A DNA stretch of 64,000 bases from Candidatus Obscuribacterales bacterium (GCA_021732085.1 JAKFVQ010000022.1:186001-250000), one strand, 5' to 3'; shown: positions 17,576 through 27,039, counted from the first letter of the stretch. Notes: generated by a model not told the origin, from the letters alone. Program-made: numbers and translations.

Positions 17576-17980
17576 CTATTTCAAAATATCTTCTAGCGGA
17601 AGGAACAAGTTTCTCATCGAATGGAGCTTGGATGAGCCCTTAACGTCCTTCGGCTGAGTCTCCTTTTGTCTTGGATGCTCTTTCTCACCGTGCGGGGTTA
17701 GACGGGGCTTCGACTTTTCTAAATCGCGGACATTTTGTTCTTTGCTTTTGTCCTCCATCAGTTTTTCGATGGAGTCGATAGCCATACTTCCACGTTCCAT
17801 TATTTCGTCCAGAGTGAACGGGCGTGGGCGCGGATTCGGCAGAGGCAGAGGGAATGGCAAGTTGCGATCTTTCGGTTTTGCAGTGCCGTATTCTTCGCGG
17901 AATGCATCCGAGCTCTGGTGCTCCGTCAATCTCTTTGCCGTCTCGGGCGACGCCTTTATCCCATCGTCAAAACGCTCCAT
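17576..17980 (-). CDS. Hypothetical charged protein
   Basis: 134 aa, highly charged, with a Pro/Arg-rich tract (FPLPLPNPRPRPFTLDE) at about residues 43-60 and a Lys/Glu-rich C-terminal half. Probably largely disordered; no domain or membrane segment. AGAGGTGAG lies just upstream of the ATG, which supports it as a real gene. Confidence 0.6.
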   Translation of the reverse strand: MERFDDGIKASPETAKRLTEHQSSDAFREEYGTAKPKDRNLPFPLPLPNPRPRPFTLDEIMERGSMAIDSIEKLMEDKSKEQNVRDLEKSKPRLTPHGEKEHPRQKETQPKDVKGSSKLHSMRNLFLPLEDILK

Positions 17981-18548
17981 ACTCTCACCTCTTAATTGCC
18001 TACCTGAAATCGCATTCTAGGGAGCAAGTTTGAGGAAGTTTTGAACGAAACTGCCAACGTAGAAAATTTCGGGGACAGATCGTGTCGGCGGGGAGCGAAC
18101 TAGGTGTCGATCAGTGCGTTAGCTAAGTCCAACCACGTTGGCACCTTGAGTCCGCTCACCACTTTCCCGAAACCCTTTCAGCAGGTACCTTTCGGAGAAA
18201 TCTCCGCCTTAAAACAGAGTGCCAACCACATTGGCGTCGGCCCCTGACGCTGCGCCGAAGGTAACTAGGTTTGTTTCGTCCTCACCCCTCTGCTAGATCG
18301 AATCGCCCACAAGACCGATCGGTTGAAACTACTTGAGAAGCAGTATCCATGCTCATTGCAAGTTGATCGCAAGCGAAGAATTACGCATTTGTTCTTGACA
18401 ATGCGCCTGACAAACCCCTCTTGAATAGTGCTTTTCGTGTCTTTTCTGCTCAAAAAAAGAGGCTAAAAAGTGCTCATATTCCCTTTATTTTGGGGCTTTG
18501 GTGGCTCGCTCGTGATAAATTTTCACGTTGGCAATATGGTTCCCGCAC
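17981..18548. other. Intergenic region, short hairpins only
   Basis: No gene seen. Small inverted repeats cluster at 18110-18260 (CCAACCACGTTGG-like twice, CCGAAA...TTTCGG, GGAGAAATCTCC). This could be a structured RNA, but no known class was recognised. TTGACA near 18395 is a possible -35 box with no good -10 at the right spacing. Confidence 0.35.
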
Positions 18549-19130
18549 ATGACATCCGTCAAGCCACAAAAAATCAGCATTCTTGAAGTTGAGGATTTAC
18601 GCCTCGTCGACAAGGACGGGTCCATGTTGGCTCGCCTTTCTCGCAATGAGCTTGGCGCCTTCGGATTGAGCATTGGTGAAAGTGCCACCGGGATGCCGAT
18701 GATTTCTTTGTCCATCGCACCTACTGGCGAACCAGTCGTAGAGATTCGCGACAGGCAAGGACACCGGCGCGCCGGATTGTTGATGTGCCATCGCACTGGT
18801 GTTATCGACCTGGGCTTGCGTGATGAAAATGAGCAAGTCCGCGCCAGGTTGACTGTCACCGCCGCTGGTGATGGGCTTATTGGAGTTTATGATCCCTCTG
18901 ACGCACCAAAAGCGGTGATGAAGAACATTCACTCAACAAGTAATCATCCAGGGATTATCTCCACTTACGCTGGTGAGGCACGACCGTTATGGCAGACTCC
19001 TTCGAAGAAGGCTGATGCTGCCGCAAAGGCAAAACCAGTTCCGCCACCGGTTTCTCAGGTCAGCATTTCATTCGGCAAACCGGCAGCCACTCCAGCTCAA
19101 CTGTCAAGCAATTTAGTTGGAAACTTTTGA
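18549..19130 (+). CDS. Beta-repeat hypothetical protein
   Basis: 193 aa from the ATG at 18549; a TTG 21 bases earlier is also possible. Three to four repeats of a strand-rich pattern (LRLVDKDGSMLARLS, EPVVEIRDRQGHRRAGL, IDLGLRDENEQVRARLTV) resemble beta-hairpin repeats with a D-x-x-G-x-x-R-A turn. Such repeats occur in uncharacterised bacterial proteins. A Pro/Ala/Lys-rich tail follows from about residue 150. No signal peptide. Confidence 0.7.
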   Translation: MTSVKPQKISILEVEDLRLVDKDGSMLARLSRNELGAFGLSIGESATGMPMISLSIAPTGEPVVEIRDRQGHRRAGLLMCHRTGVIDLGLRDENEQVRARLTVTAAGDGLIGVYDPSDAPKAVMKNIHSTSNHPGIISTYAGEARPLWQTPSKKADAAAKAKPVPPPVSQVSISFGKPAATPAQLSSNLVGNF

Positions 19131-19149
19131 TCTGGCTGGTGACTGTTCT

Positions 19150-19899
19150 TTAACGGAATCCGCCGGTAATAGTCCAATGTTCACCAGTGATCCATTTGGA
19201 ATCAGATGATGCTAGAAATACCGCGGCTGGACTGACGTCGTCTGGTTGACCAATGCGTCCAAGCGGGGTTTCAGATTCAATCCATTCTCTGAACTCACCT
19301 TCAGAGAAACCCGCTTTGTGCACACCTTCTGTTTCGATCAATCCAGGATTGATCGCATTAACGCGAATGTTTCGCGGACCAAGCTCTTTTGAAAGAGAGC
19401 GCGTCAATGCATCCACAGCTGCCTTCGTCGCGCAATATATGGAAAGATTGGCAGGCGCATTGGTGCTTGCAACCGAACTTATGTTGATTACGCTGCCACC
19501 ATCTTTACCGAAGTACTTTAGAGATTCTTTGGTGCAGAGGAGAAGACCAAGAACGTTCAGATTGAAATGCCGATGGTACAGCTCCTCTGTTATGTCTTCC
19601 AGCGGACAGCTTCGATAGATGCCCGCGTTATTAACGAGAATGTCCAGGCGACCAAAAGCATTTTGTGTTTCCTTGAAGAGATGTTCTATATCCGCGGATT
19701 TTGACATATCAGCTTTTACTGCAATGGCTTTTGTGCCAGAAGCCTCAATGTCTTTCACTACTTTATCTGCGGCGTCCTTGCTTGAGGCATAATTGACTAC
19801 TACTGAGGCTCCTTCCCGTCCGAAGTGGCGTGCAATTTCTGCGCCGATTCCTTTAGAGGCTCCAGTGACGATAGCTACTTTGTCTTTCAGCTTGGACAT
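19150..19899 (-). CDS. SDR-family oxidoreductase, FabG-like
   Basis: 249 aa. TGASKGIG cofactor motif at residues about 12-19, NNAGIY, Ser near 142, YCATKAA (Tyr-x-x-x-Lys) and the C-terminal ITGEHWTITGG typical of FabG and glucose-1-dehydrogenase relatives. A basic/small residue pattern (NYASSKDAADK) suggests NADP. It is not in a fatty-acid operon, so a general ketone/aldehyde role is as likely as 3-oxoacyl-ACP reduction. Convergent with the gene at 18549. Confidence 0.9.
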   Translation of the reverse strand: MSKLKDKVAIVTGASKGIGAEIARHFGREGASVVVNYASSKDAADKVVKDIEASGTKAIAVKADMSKSADIEHLFKETQNAFGRLDILVNNAGIYRSCPLEDITEELYHRHFNLNVLGLLLCTKESLKYFGKDGGSVINISSVASTNAPANLSIYCATKAAVDALTRSLSKELGPRNIRVNAINPGLIETEGVHKAGFSEGEFREWIESETPLGRIGQPDDVSPAAVFLASSDSKWITGEHWTITGGFR

Positions 19900-19977
19900 T
19901 TTTCGACCCTCTTCAAAGTTTCCGAGCTAGAAAGAATATTCGATTAGAGGGGAAAGATTCAAGCAGTAGAGCCCGAT

Positions 19978-21204
19978 TTATTTCTGTATCTCAATGCTTG
20001 TTCTCCGCATAAGATAGTAGCTGTTCTGTTGTGCCTTTTCGGAAAATGGTCTGTTAGTTCGGATCATGCTGCCGAGATGATCAAACGGAACATAATGTCC
20101 GATACCTTTAGGCATGGCAATCTTTTCATAGTCGATGAAATCAATCCCGGGCGCTTTTACTGTCGCTTTGCCAAGTTTTCTTCCTGAACTCAACTCGAAC
20201 ATGCTATTTAGCGAAGATGCACCCAGTACTCGATCCCTCTTGTTCATGTAAACGCAGACGTGATTTGACTTCGTACTTATGTCTGGTAATGCTGAGAGGA
20301 AGAGTTTTGCGGCAACATCTGGGGCAACGAAGTACACTGAATCCAGTTTATCCTGAGCATCCCCATCAAGGTAGCGAGTCATAAGTCTGTTGCCCAGGCT
20401 GTGCGCGATCAGTCCGATTTTTGTATCTGGCGGTAATTGCGTTCTCATTTGATGAATCAATTGAGTGAGGTCATTCATCACCTCAGGCGAATCTATTATC
20501 ATGCGATCGCGTCTGAAAAGCGATCGCGGCGAGTTGCTTCCGAAGAAGTTGCTGCCGACTTTACCCGCTGACGGCCAGGTGAATGCAACAACTGGTGCTT
20601 CAAGTTGTGATGCTAAAACGCCTGTGGAATAGAGTGCATTCTCTCCGCTTGACGCAAAACCATGGATGTATACAAAGACTCTATGCTCTTTCTCTATTTT
20701 GACTTTCTCAGAAAGATGCTTCCAGAAATTATCATCAGCTGCGATGTCTCTCAAAACTGCTTTTGTATTTTTTTCGGCAACGTAGCCACGAAGTTCGATG
20801 TATGGTTCAAGTGTTGGGTCTTTGCTGTTTTGTTTCCAACCTAGATCGGACAGCTTTGCCGATAAATTCTGATTCTGATCAAGCCAGCGTTTGGCTACCG
20901 GTACTCGCACAATTGCCGAGCCGAGCTGCGCTTGACCTAATTCTTTCCCCTTATCACACTTGTTTGAGCTTATGGACTTCCTGTCCGAGCAGAAGAAGAT
21001 GGGGATTTCTACTGCGGGCAAAGTGGCTTCTTCGATTGACTCGTTAGTTGTCGTGTCTCCTGATTTCGGATCAGCTTGTCTAATTCTAGAATTGAAGGCT
21101 ACTAGCAATCCACCTGATTCCGTCAAGTCATTGTCAGATGTGACTTGCAGAGCAGTGTCTTTGAAAGAATTGAAGTTTTCTCGTTCTGATCTTGCTGCGA
21201 ACAT
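19978..21204 (-). CDS. Alpha/beta hydrolase, DUF900-type
   Basis: 408 aa. The core has VYIHGFASS (oxyanion strand and loop), VVAFTWPSAG and GLIAHSLGNRLM, with the nucleophile Ser in AHSLG; this is the DUF900 branch of serine hydrolases. A roughly 100-residue N-terminal extension has no recognised fold. A stop codon immediately precedes the ATG, fixing the start. A shorter secreted relative is encoded at 45447-46409. The substrate is unknown; lipase or esterase activity is likely. Confidence 0.85.
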   Translation of the reverse strand: MFAARSERENFNSFKDTALQVTSDNDLTESGGLLVAFNSRIRQADPKSGDTTTNESIEEATLPAVEIPIFFCSDRKSISSNKCDKGKELGQAQLGSAIVRVPVAKRWLDQNQNLSAKLSDLGWKQNSKDPTLEPYIELRGYVAEKNTKAVLRDIAADDNFWKHLSEKVKIEKEHRVFVYIHGFASSGENALYSTGVLASQLEAPVVAFTWPSAGKVGSNFFGSNSPRSLFRRDRMIIDSPEVMNDLTQLIHQMRTQLPPDTKIGLIAHSLGNRLMTRYLDGDAQDKLDSVYFVAPDVAAKLFLSALPDISTKSNHVCVYMNKRDRVLGASSLNSMFELSSGRKLGKATVKAPGIDFIDYEKIAMPKGIGHYVPFDHLGSMIRTNRPFSEKAQQNSYYLMRRTSIEIQK

Positions 21205-21469
21205 TTATGTTTCTCTTACCGTCTCATGCGGCATTCTATTGAGATTCTTTGAAAAGAAGTTGAAACGAGGAATCCAGCCGCCATTTAGGGATAGCTCGAT
21301 TCGCTGTTTTAGGAAATCAAGTCATTAGAGAGTATGAATTTCATGTATGGAACTTCTGTCCTTTTGCCACGCCGAGAATTCTTGAGCACCTGAATTTATA
21401 CACAGCCGACAAAAGTCACCCTCGCCTTTTTACAACGAATTTGCAGAGCGAAAGAAATCTAGGGACATT

Positions 21470-21943
21470 ATGCGGAAACTAATCGCCAAAAGTCTGATCT
21501 ACATTTCTTGCTTTTCGCTTGCCTGTTCTTCTGCGTTATCCCAAGAATTGAATGGCGCTGCTGTGGCAAACATGCAAGCGGATGCAAAAAGAATTTCGGC
21601 ATTTCAGAGCGCTGCACCACGTATTCTGGAGCCTCCGCGTAAGCCACGAGTTCTAAAATTCTATGCAAACTGGTGCGCACCATGCCAACTTTTGAAGCCG
21701 ATTGTGGAAAAGGTAGCGAAGCGATTTAGCAACAAGGTTGAAGTTGTCGAAATTGACATCGACGTGCCAGAGAATCGCAAGCTCATGAAAGCGTATGGCG
21801 TGACACAACTTCCATCCATGATTTTTCAGACAGGCAACGGCGTTCAGTTTATGACTGTCGGAACCCTCAGCGAGGAAGATGTCACTTCGGACATGAAACA
21901 AATCGTCCGCGAAAATGATCATCCGATTACTGCGGATAAGTAG
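21470..21943 (+). CDS. Secreted thioredoxin-family protein
   Basis: 157 aa. N-terminal signal-type sequence (residues 1-25, ending ALSQ) followed by a thioredoxin fold: VLKFYANWCAPCQLLKPIVEKV with the CAPC active site near residue 65-68, IDVPENRKLMKAYGVTQLPSM with the cis-Pro. It probably acts in the periplasm on disulfides. A Cys within the signal (SLAC) does not fit a good lipobox. The next gene is convergent with only 7 bp between. Confidence 0.9.
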   Translation: MRKLIAKSLIYISCFSLACSSALSQELNGAAVANMQADAKRISAFQSAAPRILEPPRKPRVLKFYANWCAPCQLLKPIVEKVAKRFSNKVEVVEIDIDVPENRKLMKAYGVTQLPSMIFQTGNGVQFMTVGTLSEEDVTSDMKQIVRENDHPITADK

Positions 21944-21950
21944 ATTGTCT

Positions 21951-23312
21951 TTACTCTGTTCTCTGGCTGGCGTCTTTTTGTGAGACTTGCTTTGCGCTTC
22001 CCAATTTAGAGAAGACTGGTACTTGCTTCATGAATTTTGCTAGATTTGCATCTTCTGGCCAGGTGAAAATCAAAAAGCCCCCTGCCACTGCTGTCGATAA
22101 AAAGACAGGCAATACGAATTTGCTCAGCGGCACTTTGCCAATCATCGATAGCGTCACTCCCTTGAATAGCAAGTTAGCCAGTGCTCCCAACAATATCACT
22201 TGCCAGGCAATGTGTGTTTCAAGCCTTCCCGACTGAGCCATCTGAGCGGTTGAAATAGTAAGGGCATCGACATCTGTCAACCCCGATATTGCTCCGACTA
22301 CATACAAGCCTTTATCGCCAGCAAGATCTTTTGTCGCTGCTACTGCAAAACTGATCGCCGTGTACAGCGCGGCAAAAATTACTGCTGCTTTTAACTCCGC
22401 CGGATTCTCTTGTTCCGGGAGTTGCGCAGGCTCTTGCTTCTTTCCACCAATTAATAATGCGGCCGAGCCTAAAACCATAGGAATGAGTGTAATGAATAAA
22501 GGTGTCGCGACATCAAGAGCCACCTTCGGAGCCATAACGAATATTTCTACGATTATGCGGACGAATGCGACAGTCGATGCGATTGCGATAACTGTGCCGG
22601 CTGAGCGCGCGACTGATTTGCTGGCTTTCGCTTTTTGTGCGTAACTAACTGTGGTGGCTGTGCTGCTAATTAATCCGCCAAGGATCCCTCCCACAATCGT
22701 GCCGATCTTGGCGCCAAAAACGCGATACACGACATAAGCGCTGAGGCTGATTGCCACTATGAGAACCACTACCATCCATGTTTGGAAAGGATTGAACACA
22801 TCATATGGACCGAAAGCGCGATTCGGAAGTACTGGCAAAATTACCAGTGCGATAAGGACAAATTGCATGATCGCATGAATGTCCTTGTCTCCGATTTTGC
22901 GAATCAGTGCATGAAGTGGATGCTTGAAATGGATGAGCAGGGTCGCGCTTGCGCCAACGCATACAGCGACCGCCAAATTGCCGAGCATTGTATAAGCGCC
23001 AAGAGCATACATAAGAAGTATGGATACTTCAGTTGTAAGCCCGGGATCTTGGTCGGCACCATCGCCGTTGGCTTTCAGCTTATGCTGGTTTGAGATGAAC
23101 AACATCATTGCCAACGTAATTAGTCCGACGCCGGCCATCCATGGACCGGTGTCTTTCACCAACAACGCACATATGCTTCCGAAAATTGTAATCAGCGGAT
23201 AGGTACGCACGCCGGCAATATCGTTGCGCGCTTTCTGCCTGACAGAGCCGATTAATAATCCAAGCCCTAATGCGACAGCTAATCTTTGGAAGGTATCAGC
23301 ACCTTCTATCAA
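21951..23312 (-). CDS. MgtC/DUF4010-family membrane protein
   Basis: 453 aa, about 12 hydrophobic segments. The N-terminal part has the MgtC/SapB pattern (LGLLIGSVRQKARNDIAGVRTYPLI) and the rest matches the DUF4010 extension (GLISSTATTVSYAQ, GLTDVDALTISTAQ). Transport or ion-homeostasis roles are proposed for the family, but none is established for this long form. Single gene. Confidence 0.9.
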   Translation of the reverse strand: MIEGADTFQRLAVALGLGLLIGSVRQKARNDIAGVRTYPLITIFGSICALLVKDTGPWMAGVGLITLAMMLFISNQHKLKANGDGADQDPGLTTEVSILLMYALGAYTMLGNLAVAVCVGASATLLIHFKHPLHALIRKIGDKDIHAIMQFVLIALVILPVLPNRAFGPYDVFNPFQTWMVVVLIVAISLSAYVVYRVFGAKIGTIVGGILGGLISSTATTVSYAQKAKASKSVARSAGTVIAIASTVAFVRIIVEIFVMAPKVALDVATPLFITLIPMVLGSAALLIGGKKQEPAQLPEQENPAELKAAVIFAALYTAISFAVAATKDLAGDKGLYVVGAISGLTDVDALTISTAQMAQSGRLETHIAWQVILLGALANLLFKGVTLSMIGKVPLSKFVLPVFLSTAVAGGFLIFTWPEDANLAKFMKQVPVFSKLGSAKQVSQKDASQRTE

Positions 23313-23377
23313 CCTGCATTACCCGTTGAGACGCTAAGAGACGACGAGTAGACGCGAGGCAGCCGGAGTTGGTTCCG

Positions 23378-23866
23378 TTATGCTTGCCAGAAATAGTGAC
23401 GGTACGTTTGATCGAGCTCGAAGCCTTCTCTTTCGTATAATTTTTGACCACTAACATTTGTATGTTCAGTGGCTAGCGCGAGCCCCCTGGCTCCGAATTG
23501 CAAACAAAATTGTTTTGCTCGCTGGATTAATTGTGCTCCGACTCTCTTTCCTCTCATTTCTGGAGCAATATAGAGATCGTTGAGAATCCACATTCGCTCC
23601 AAAGTGTCGCTGGAAAACGAGGGGAAAAGCTGCGTGAATCCAACCGGTTTGGAATTCGAGTAAGCCATGAAGATTACCGTGTCTCGCAATTGCATTCGTT
23701 CCAACAAGAACTTCTTCGTATTTTCCGCATCACTGCTCTGTTTATAAAAGACCCGGTACGCGTCGAAGAGAGGCACCAAATCATCGATTTGATCCAAGGT
23801 TGCGAAAATTATTTCGACTGTCATTTCTGTGTTGGTACCGGTTTTGGGCTCTGGAACGATCTGCAT
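23378..23866 (-). CDS. GNAT-family N-acetyltransferase
   Basis: 162 aa. GNAT fold with the acetyl-CoA loop RGKRVGAQLI near residues 105-115, preceded by the LNDLYIAPEM strand and followed by LALATEHTNVSGQKLYEREGFE. A second in-frame ATG at residue 15 (MTVEIIF) has no ribosome site; the first has AGCAAAGA. The acceptor substrate is unknown. Confidence 0.88.
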   Translation of the reverse strand: MQIVPEPKTGTNTEMTVEIIFATLDQIDDLVPLFDAYRVFYKQSSDAENTKKFLLERMQLRDTVIFMAYSNSKPVGFTQLFPSFSSDTLERMWILNDLYIAPEMRGKRVGAQLIQRAKQFCLQFGARGLALATEHTNVSGQKLYEREGFELDQTYRHYFWQA

Positions 23867-24138
23867 GATTCTTTGCTGCTCACGGCGAATGATTTGGAAC
23901 GCAAAAGTCTAGCAGATCAGATTAAATGGTGCAAAAGACTAGCTGGCAATCGATTTCGGGTTTGGGGCTTGATTCATTAATTCAGAGTCCGGAAATTAAT
24001 GCTGTGCCCGGAATTTGCCAGATTTAGAAACTATAATGTCAGGAGTTTATGTTACGTTGTCACCGTGATGTCACAGCACATCGTTCTTCGGTGAAGGTCG
24101 TTTGGTTTTCTCGAAAACATCGAAAAGGCGGTTTTTGA

Positions 24139-26370
24139 ATGGCGGAGATGGATAAGCCTGATTATAAGAATCTGCTTGAGACACCAAAGCAGGAAAGCGT
24201 TCTTGAAGATTTTGGCAGATCACTTGCGCACGGCGCTCAATCACCACTAGTTGGCGTTGCCCAATTAATAGATAGGAAAGCAGACGGACCTGCCAGTAAA
24301 GCTGTCACTTTTGTAGACGCACCTGAAAAAGCAGACTTTGGCAGCGCGCGATGGTTCGCACAACAAGCTGGTAATACAGTCGGTTCGATAAGCGCAATCC
24401 TCCCTTTGCTTGCAATAAATAAGGGTGTCTCCGGGACCATGAGTAGAAACTACTCGTTGCGTGCCGGTTTGGCCATGAGCGAAAACATGACTGTTCTCAC
24501 TTCCGAGCAAGCTCTCAAAGCCGGTGGGCTCAAAACGCTTGAGGGCGTCGCTACAGGGGCTTTGTTCTCAGCAGCATTTTCGCCGGTAGATTCAAAAACC
24601 AAGGATGATGATTTCTGGGCAGCGCGTGCTCACAATGTAGGAGTCGGCGGCTTAACCTTTGGAGCGTTCAATAGTGTCGGTTTGGCCTCTCGTTCTATCT
24701 CGGAGCGGACCGCTACTTCAATGCCACTTCTCTCATCGGCGCTTAAATCAGACCTCGGCGCTGGTGTAAGCTCAGGTATTGTCGCAGGCGGATTGAGTAC
24801 GCAGTTTGATTCACTGCTGTCAGGCAAAGGTCCGGCAAGTTTGGCTCAGACGCTGGAGGGTTCTGCCAGTTTCGCATTTATGGGCGGCGGCTTCGCTTAC
24901 TTGAAAGGCAAATTGAGCGAAGGTAATTCCGTGCAGCGAGTGTCAGAGCCGGGTGCTACTTTCAAGAATGCCGGATTGGATGTTGATGGACGAGCGCTAG
25001 CCGATAGTAAGCGAGCTCAGGTCAGCGCCAATTTGCCCGATTACTCTACTGCCGATATGAGCAGAGCGCGTACGCAGACATTGAAAGATTTGTCAGAGAT
25101 CAAGGCATTAGAGCCAGGAAAGAGTGTTCTCGATCAATTTAGAGATTCCAACCTTTCCATTTCGCAAAAGTATCGCGTTGTAAGTTCACTTGCCGAAGTG
25201 CGAGAGCATTTTGTCAAACAACAGGTGAATGGAAAGCTCGACGCAGATCAAAAAGGTAACTGGATACATACGCAAGGTGAATTTGGCCGCGTCATTGATG
25301 CGGCAAAAGCAAACAAACTTTCGCCGGTGCACACTGAAGATGCATTGCTTTCTTCCATGTTCGCTGATGCGGTGAAGAGCAAGCAGAACTTCTTCACTCA
25401 CCACATGGAAGGAGCTCTTGCTGCGGATCATTCGTTGCAGAAACAGTTCGGCGCTGGATTCACTCGCGATCGATTAGATGGAATAGTGCACGGAGTTCGT
25501 GAGCACCAGATCGGACCGCCCAAGTTCATGGCTGGTCTATATGAAGGACGCATTAGAGGCGCGCTCGGTGGTAAGTTGACCGAGCAGCAAACAAAGGATT
25601 TGGCCTCGCTGAAGGATAAGATGGGCGATCCGCTGAATCCGAACGTTGAGAAAGTTAAGTTGGCCGACGGGGCTACCGTTCTGAAACTTACCGGTGGTGA
25701 GCGCGATTTGTTGCGGCTGACCGGTGCGCAAGAGTGGTATGTTCCTGAAAATAACAATGCATGGAACAAATCATCTCGCGCTGTCATCGATGGCGACTCA
25801 ATGGACAACTACTACACACCTGGCGGCATGGGTAAAATCACCAGCCTTGGTGGACCTGAAACCGACGTATGGTTCATGACAGATCGTTTGGATAATACGA
25901 CGCGTGCTGCTGGTCGGGAGACGAATGTCGGATCCGCTCGCCAAAGTGGCAAGGATGCCTACAGTGTAATTAGTGATGCAAGCAAGCCTCTTGCTGATCG
26001 CGGGTTGGCATTAACCGAACAAGCAATTGATAAAGCAAAAGCTGATCTAGCTCAGAATTTAGCCAAACAAGGAAAGGATCCTTCAAAAGGTGAGGTCCCG
26101 TTCTTCAACTCCAACCTTGAGTACCCTAAGTTGGGCGAACACAAAGATCAGTGGTGGGCTATACATAGAACTCCAGCTGATAAGCGCACACCCGACCAAG
26201 CAAAGTTCTACGAAGCTCATCGATATGATGGACTTACTGCAAAGCAAGTTGAAGACTTCAAATTAGCCGCACAAATGCGTGAACAAGTTGTTGATTCATT
26301 ACGCGGCGCGCAACGCCTCGATGGAAAACAACCGCCTGAATACAAGCCTTCGGTTAAGGATAAAAAGTAA
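24139..26370 (+). CDS. Large modular protein with Gly-rich hydrophobic N-domain and possible HD-like C-domain
   Basis: 743 aa. Residues about 15-260 are hydrophobic, Gly/Ala/Ser-rich, and resemble the N-terminal half of the protein encoded at 42730-44496. In both, an xxWFxQxxxxxxGxxxP motif, a SAFSALQ/ALFSAAF-type segment, and a GAGLGFM/GVGGLTFG-type stretch occur in the same order. The C-terminal half (about 300-740) differs. It contains His-rich elements (VHTEDALLSSMF, FTHHMEGALAADHS, VHGVREHQ) spaced as in HD-domain hydrolases, but the canonical HD pair is not clear. No signal peptide. A shared N-domain with exchanged C-domains is the layout of polymorphic effectors or scaffold enzymes; that reading is an inference. 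Confidence 0.7.
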   Translation: MAEMDKPDYKNLLETPKQESVLEDFGRSLAHGAQSPLVGVAQLIDRKADGPASKAVTFVDAPEKADFGSARWFAQQAGNTVGSISAILPLLAINKGVSGTMSRNYSLRAGLAMSENMTVLTSEQALKAGGLKTLEGVATGALFSAAFSPVDSKTKDDDFWAARAHNVGVGGLTFGAFNSVGLASRSISERTATSMPLLSSALKSDLGAGVSSGIVAGGLSTQFDSLLSGKGPASLAQTLEGSASFAFMGGGFAYLKGKLSEGNSVQRVSEPGATFKNAGLDVDGRALADSKRAQVSANLPDYSTADMSRARTQTLKDLSEIKALEPGKSVLDQFRDSNLSISQKYRVVSSLAEVREHFVKQQVNGKLDADQKGNWIHTQGEFGRVIDAAKANKLSPVHTEDALLSSMFADAVKSKQNFFTHHMEGALAADHSLQKQFGAGFTRDRLDGIVHGVREHQIGPPKFMAGLYEGRIRGALGGKLTEQQTKDLASLKDKMGDPLNPNVEKVKLADGATVLKLTGGERDLLRLTGAQEWYVPENNNAWNKSSRAVIDGDSMDNYYTPGGMGKITSLGGPETDVWFMTDRLDNTTRAAGRETNVGSARQSGKDAYSVISDASKPLADRGLALTEQAIDKAKADLAQNLAKQGKDPSKGEVPFFNSNLEYPKLGEHKDQWWAIHRTPADKRTPDQAKFYEAHRYDGLTAKQVEDFKLAAQMREQVVDSLRGAQRLDGKQPPEYKPSVKDKK

Positions 26371-26379
26371 GGGACCTGC

Positions 26380-26530
26380 GAAGAGCGCGGCTTTCATCCC
26401 GCTTCGAAAATTGGACCACTTTAGCTCTTAATTTGAAATTGTAACCGTGTATTTGAAGTCACCGACACCTCGCGTTGCAGTGATGTCCAAGAAAAGGGAG
26501 CGCGGGCTTCTAGCCCGCTTCGAAATGAGA
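26380..26530. repeat. REP-like elements
   Basis: GAGCGCGGCTTTCATCCCGCTTCGAAAAT at about 26383 and GGGAGCGCGGGCTTCTAGCCCGCTTCGAAATG at about 26498 are two imperfect palindromic copies in the gap after the 743-aa gene. Confidence 0.55.
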
Positions 26531-26583
26531 ATTTGAAGTGTTGACGCTTAGACATGATCGTAAATCTATGTGCGAGATCACTC

Positions 26584-26612
26584 TTGTTGATCAAAATGCG
26601 CTGTGATATCAT
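26584..26612 (+). promoter_or_regulatory. Promoter of the leader/tRNA operon
   Basis: TTGTTG (26584-26589), 17-bp spacer, TATCAT (26607-26612). The predicted transcription start (about 26619-26620) is only two or three bases before the leader ATG at 26622, and no Shine-Dalgarno sequence precedes it. The leader peptide would thus be made from a leaderless mRNA. Confidence 0.5.
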
Positions 26613-26621
26613 CGATTTATT

Positions 26622-26681
26622 ATGAGAAAGAACCTGCCACTACGACTTAGCCCTTCAGCGCTCTACCTTTATTTAGGCTAG
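26622..26681 (+). CDS. Leu/Tyr-rich attenuator leader peptide
   Basis: 19 codons: MRKNLPLRLSPSALYLYLG then TAG. Six residues are Leu, written with five different codons (CTG, CTA, CTT twice, CTC, TTA), and two are Tyr (TAC, TAT), including the run Leu-Tyr-Leu-Tyr-Leu near the end. The tRNAs encoded 280 bases downstream are exactly Leu (five anticodons) and Tyr. The stop codon lies 6 nt before the first strand of a predicted antiterminator. Seen in the sequence: codons, spacing and pairings. Known: leader peptides of this design time ribosome position in amino-acid operon attenuation. Inferred: this one senses charging of the tRNAs it precedes. Confidence 0.7.
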   Translation: MRKNLPLRLSPSALYLYLG

Positions 26682-26775
26682 AGAACAGGCTTCGTCGTGT
26701 CTTTGCGGACAGGTGTATAGATATTATTCACTTCCATTTGCATCATGACGGAGCCACAGTTTAGTGGTTCTTTTT
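26641..26775 (+). terminator. Attenuator: protector, antiterminator and intrinsic terminator
   Basis: Three mutually exclusive pairings can be drawn. The 1:2 protector is TACGACTTAGCC (26641-26652) with GGCTTCGTCGTG (26688-26699), 10 bp with a 2x2 internal loop. The 2:3 antiterminator is GGCTTCGTCGTG (26688-26699) with CATGACGGAGCC (26744-26755), 12 continuous bp including two G-U pairs. The 3:4 terminator is GAGCCAC (26751-26757) with GTGGTTC (26764-26770) around a 6-nt loop, followed by TTTTT (26771-26775). Segment 1 overlaps leader codons 7-11, and segment 2 begins just after the leader stop. A ribosome stalled in the leader would favour 2:3 and read-through; one at the stop would cover segment 2 and favour 3:4. 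Confidence 0.75.
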
Positions 26776-26960
26776 GCATGGAGGTGATTTTATTTTATAT
26801 CGATATTTTTCTCGATCTGGCTGAACAAGTTTGAACCTGTTGATGCTCATTGGATGGGCGTCCTGTAGAATTCGTGTTGTGCATTTTGAGCTAGCAGAAA
26901 AGCAGCTTTGTGTTGTGGCGCGCAGAAAAACTTGTTCGCAGATATTCAATTATTTTGCTA

Positions 26961-27034
26961 GCCGGTGTGATGCAATTGGCAGACATCGATGCCTTAAAAG
27001 CATTGTTTTGACGGTTCAAATCCGCCCACCGGTA
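26961..27034 (+). tRNA. tRNA-Leu (UAA), short variable loop
   Basis: 74 nt. Acceptor GCCGGTG with CACCGGT (G1-U72 wobble), D-arm ATG...CAT with AATTGGCAGA loop as in bacterial tRNA-Leu, anticodon stem GATGC/GCATT, loop CTTAAAA (anticodon UAA). Variable loop is only GTTTT; T-arm GACGG-TTCAAAT-CCGCC has one A-C mismatch. Discriminator A73; CCA not encoded. Confidence 0.85.
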
Positions 27035-27039
27035 TAGCT

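Noticed and set aside
26622-26960. T-box element upstream of the tRNA operon
   Set aside because: No T-box (TGG-type antiterminator bulge) or specifier loop could be found; the pairings and leader codons fit a ribosome-mediated attenuator better.
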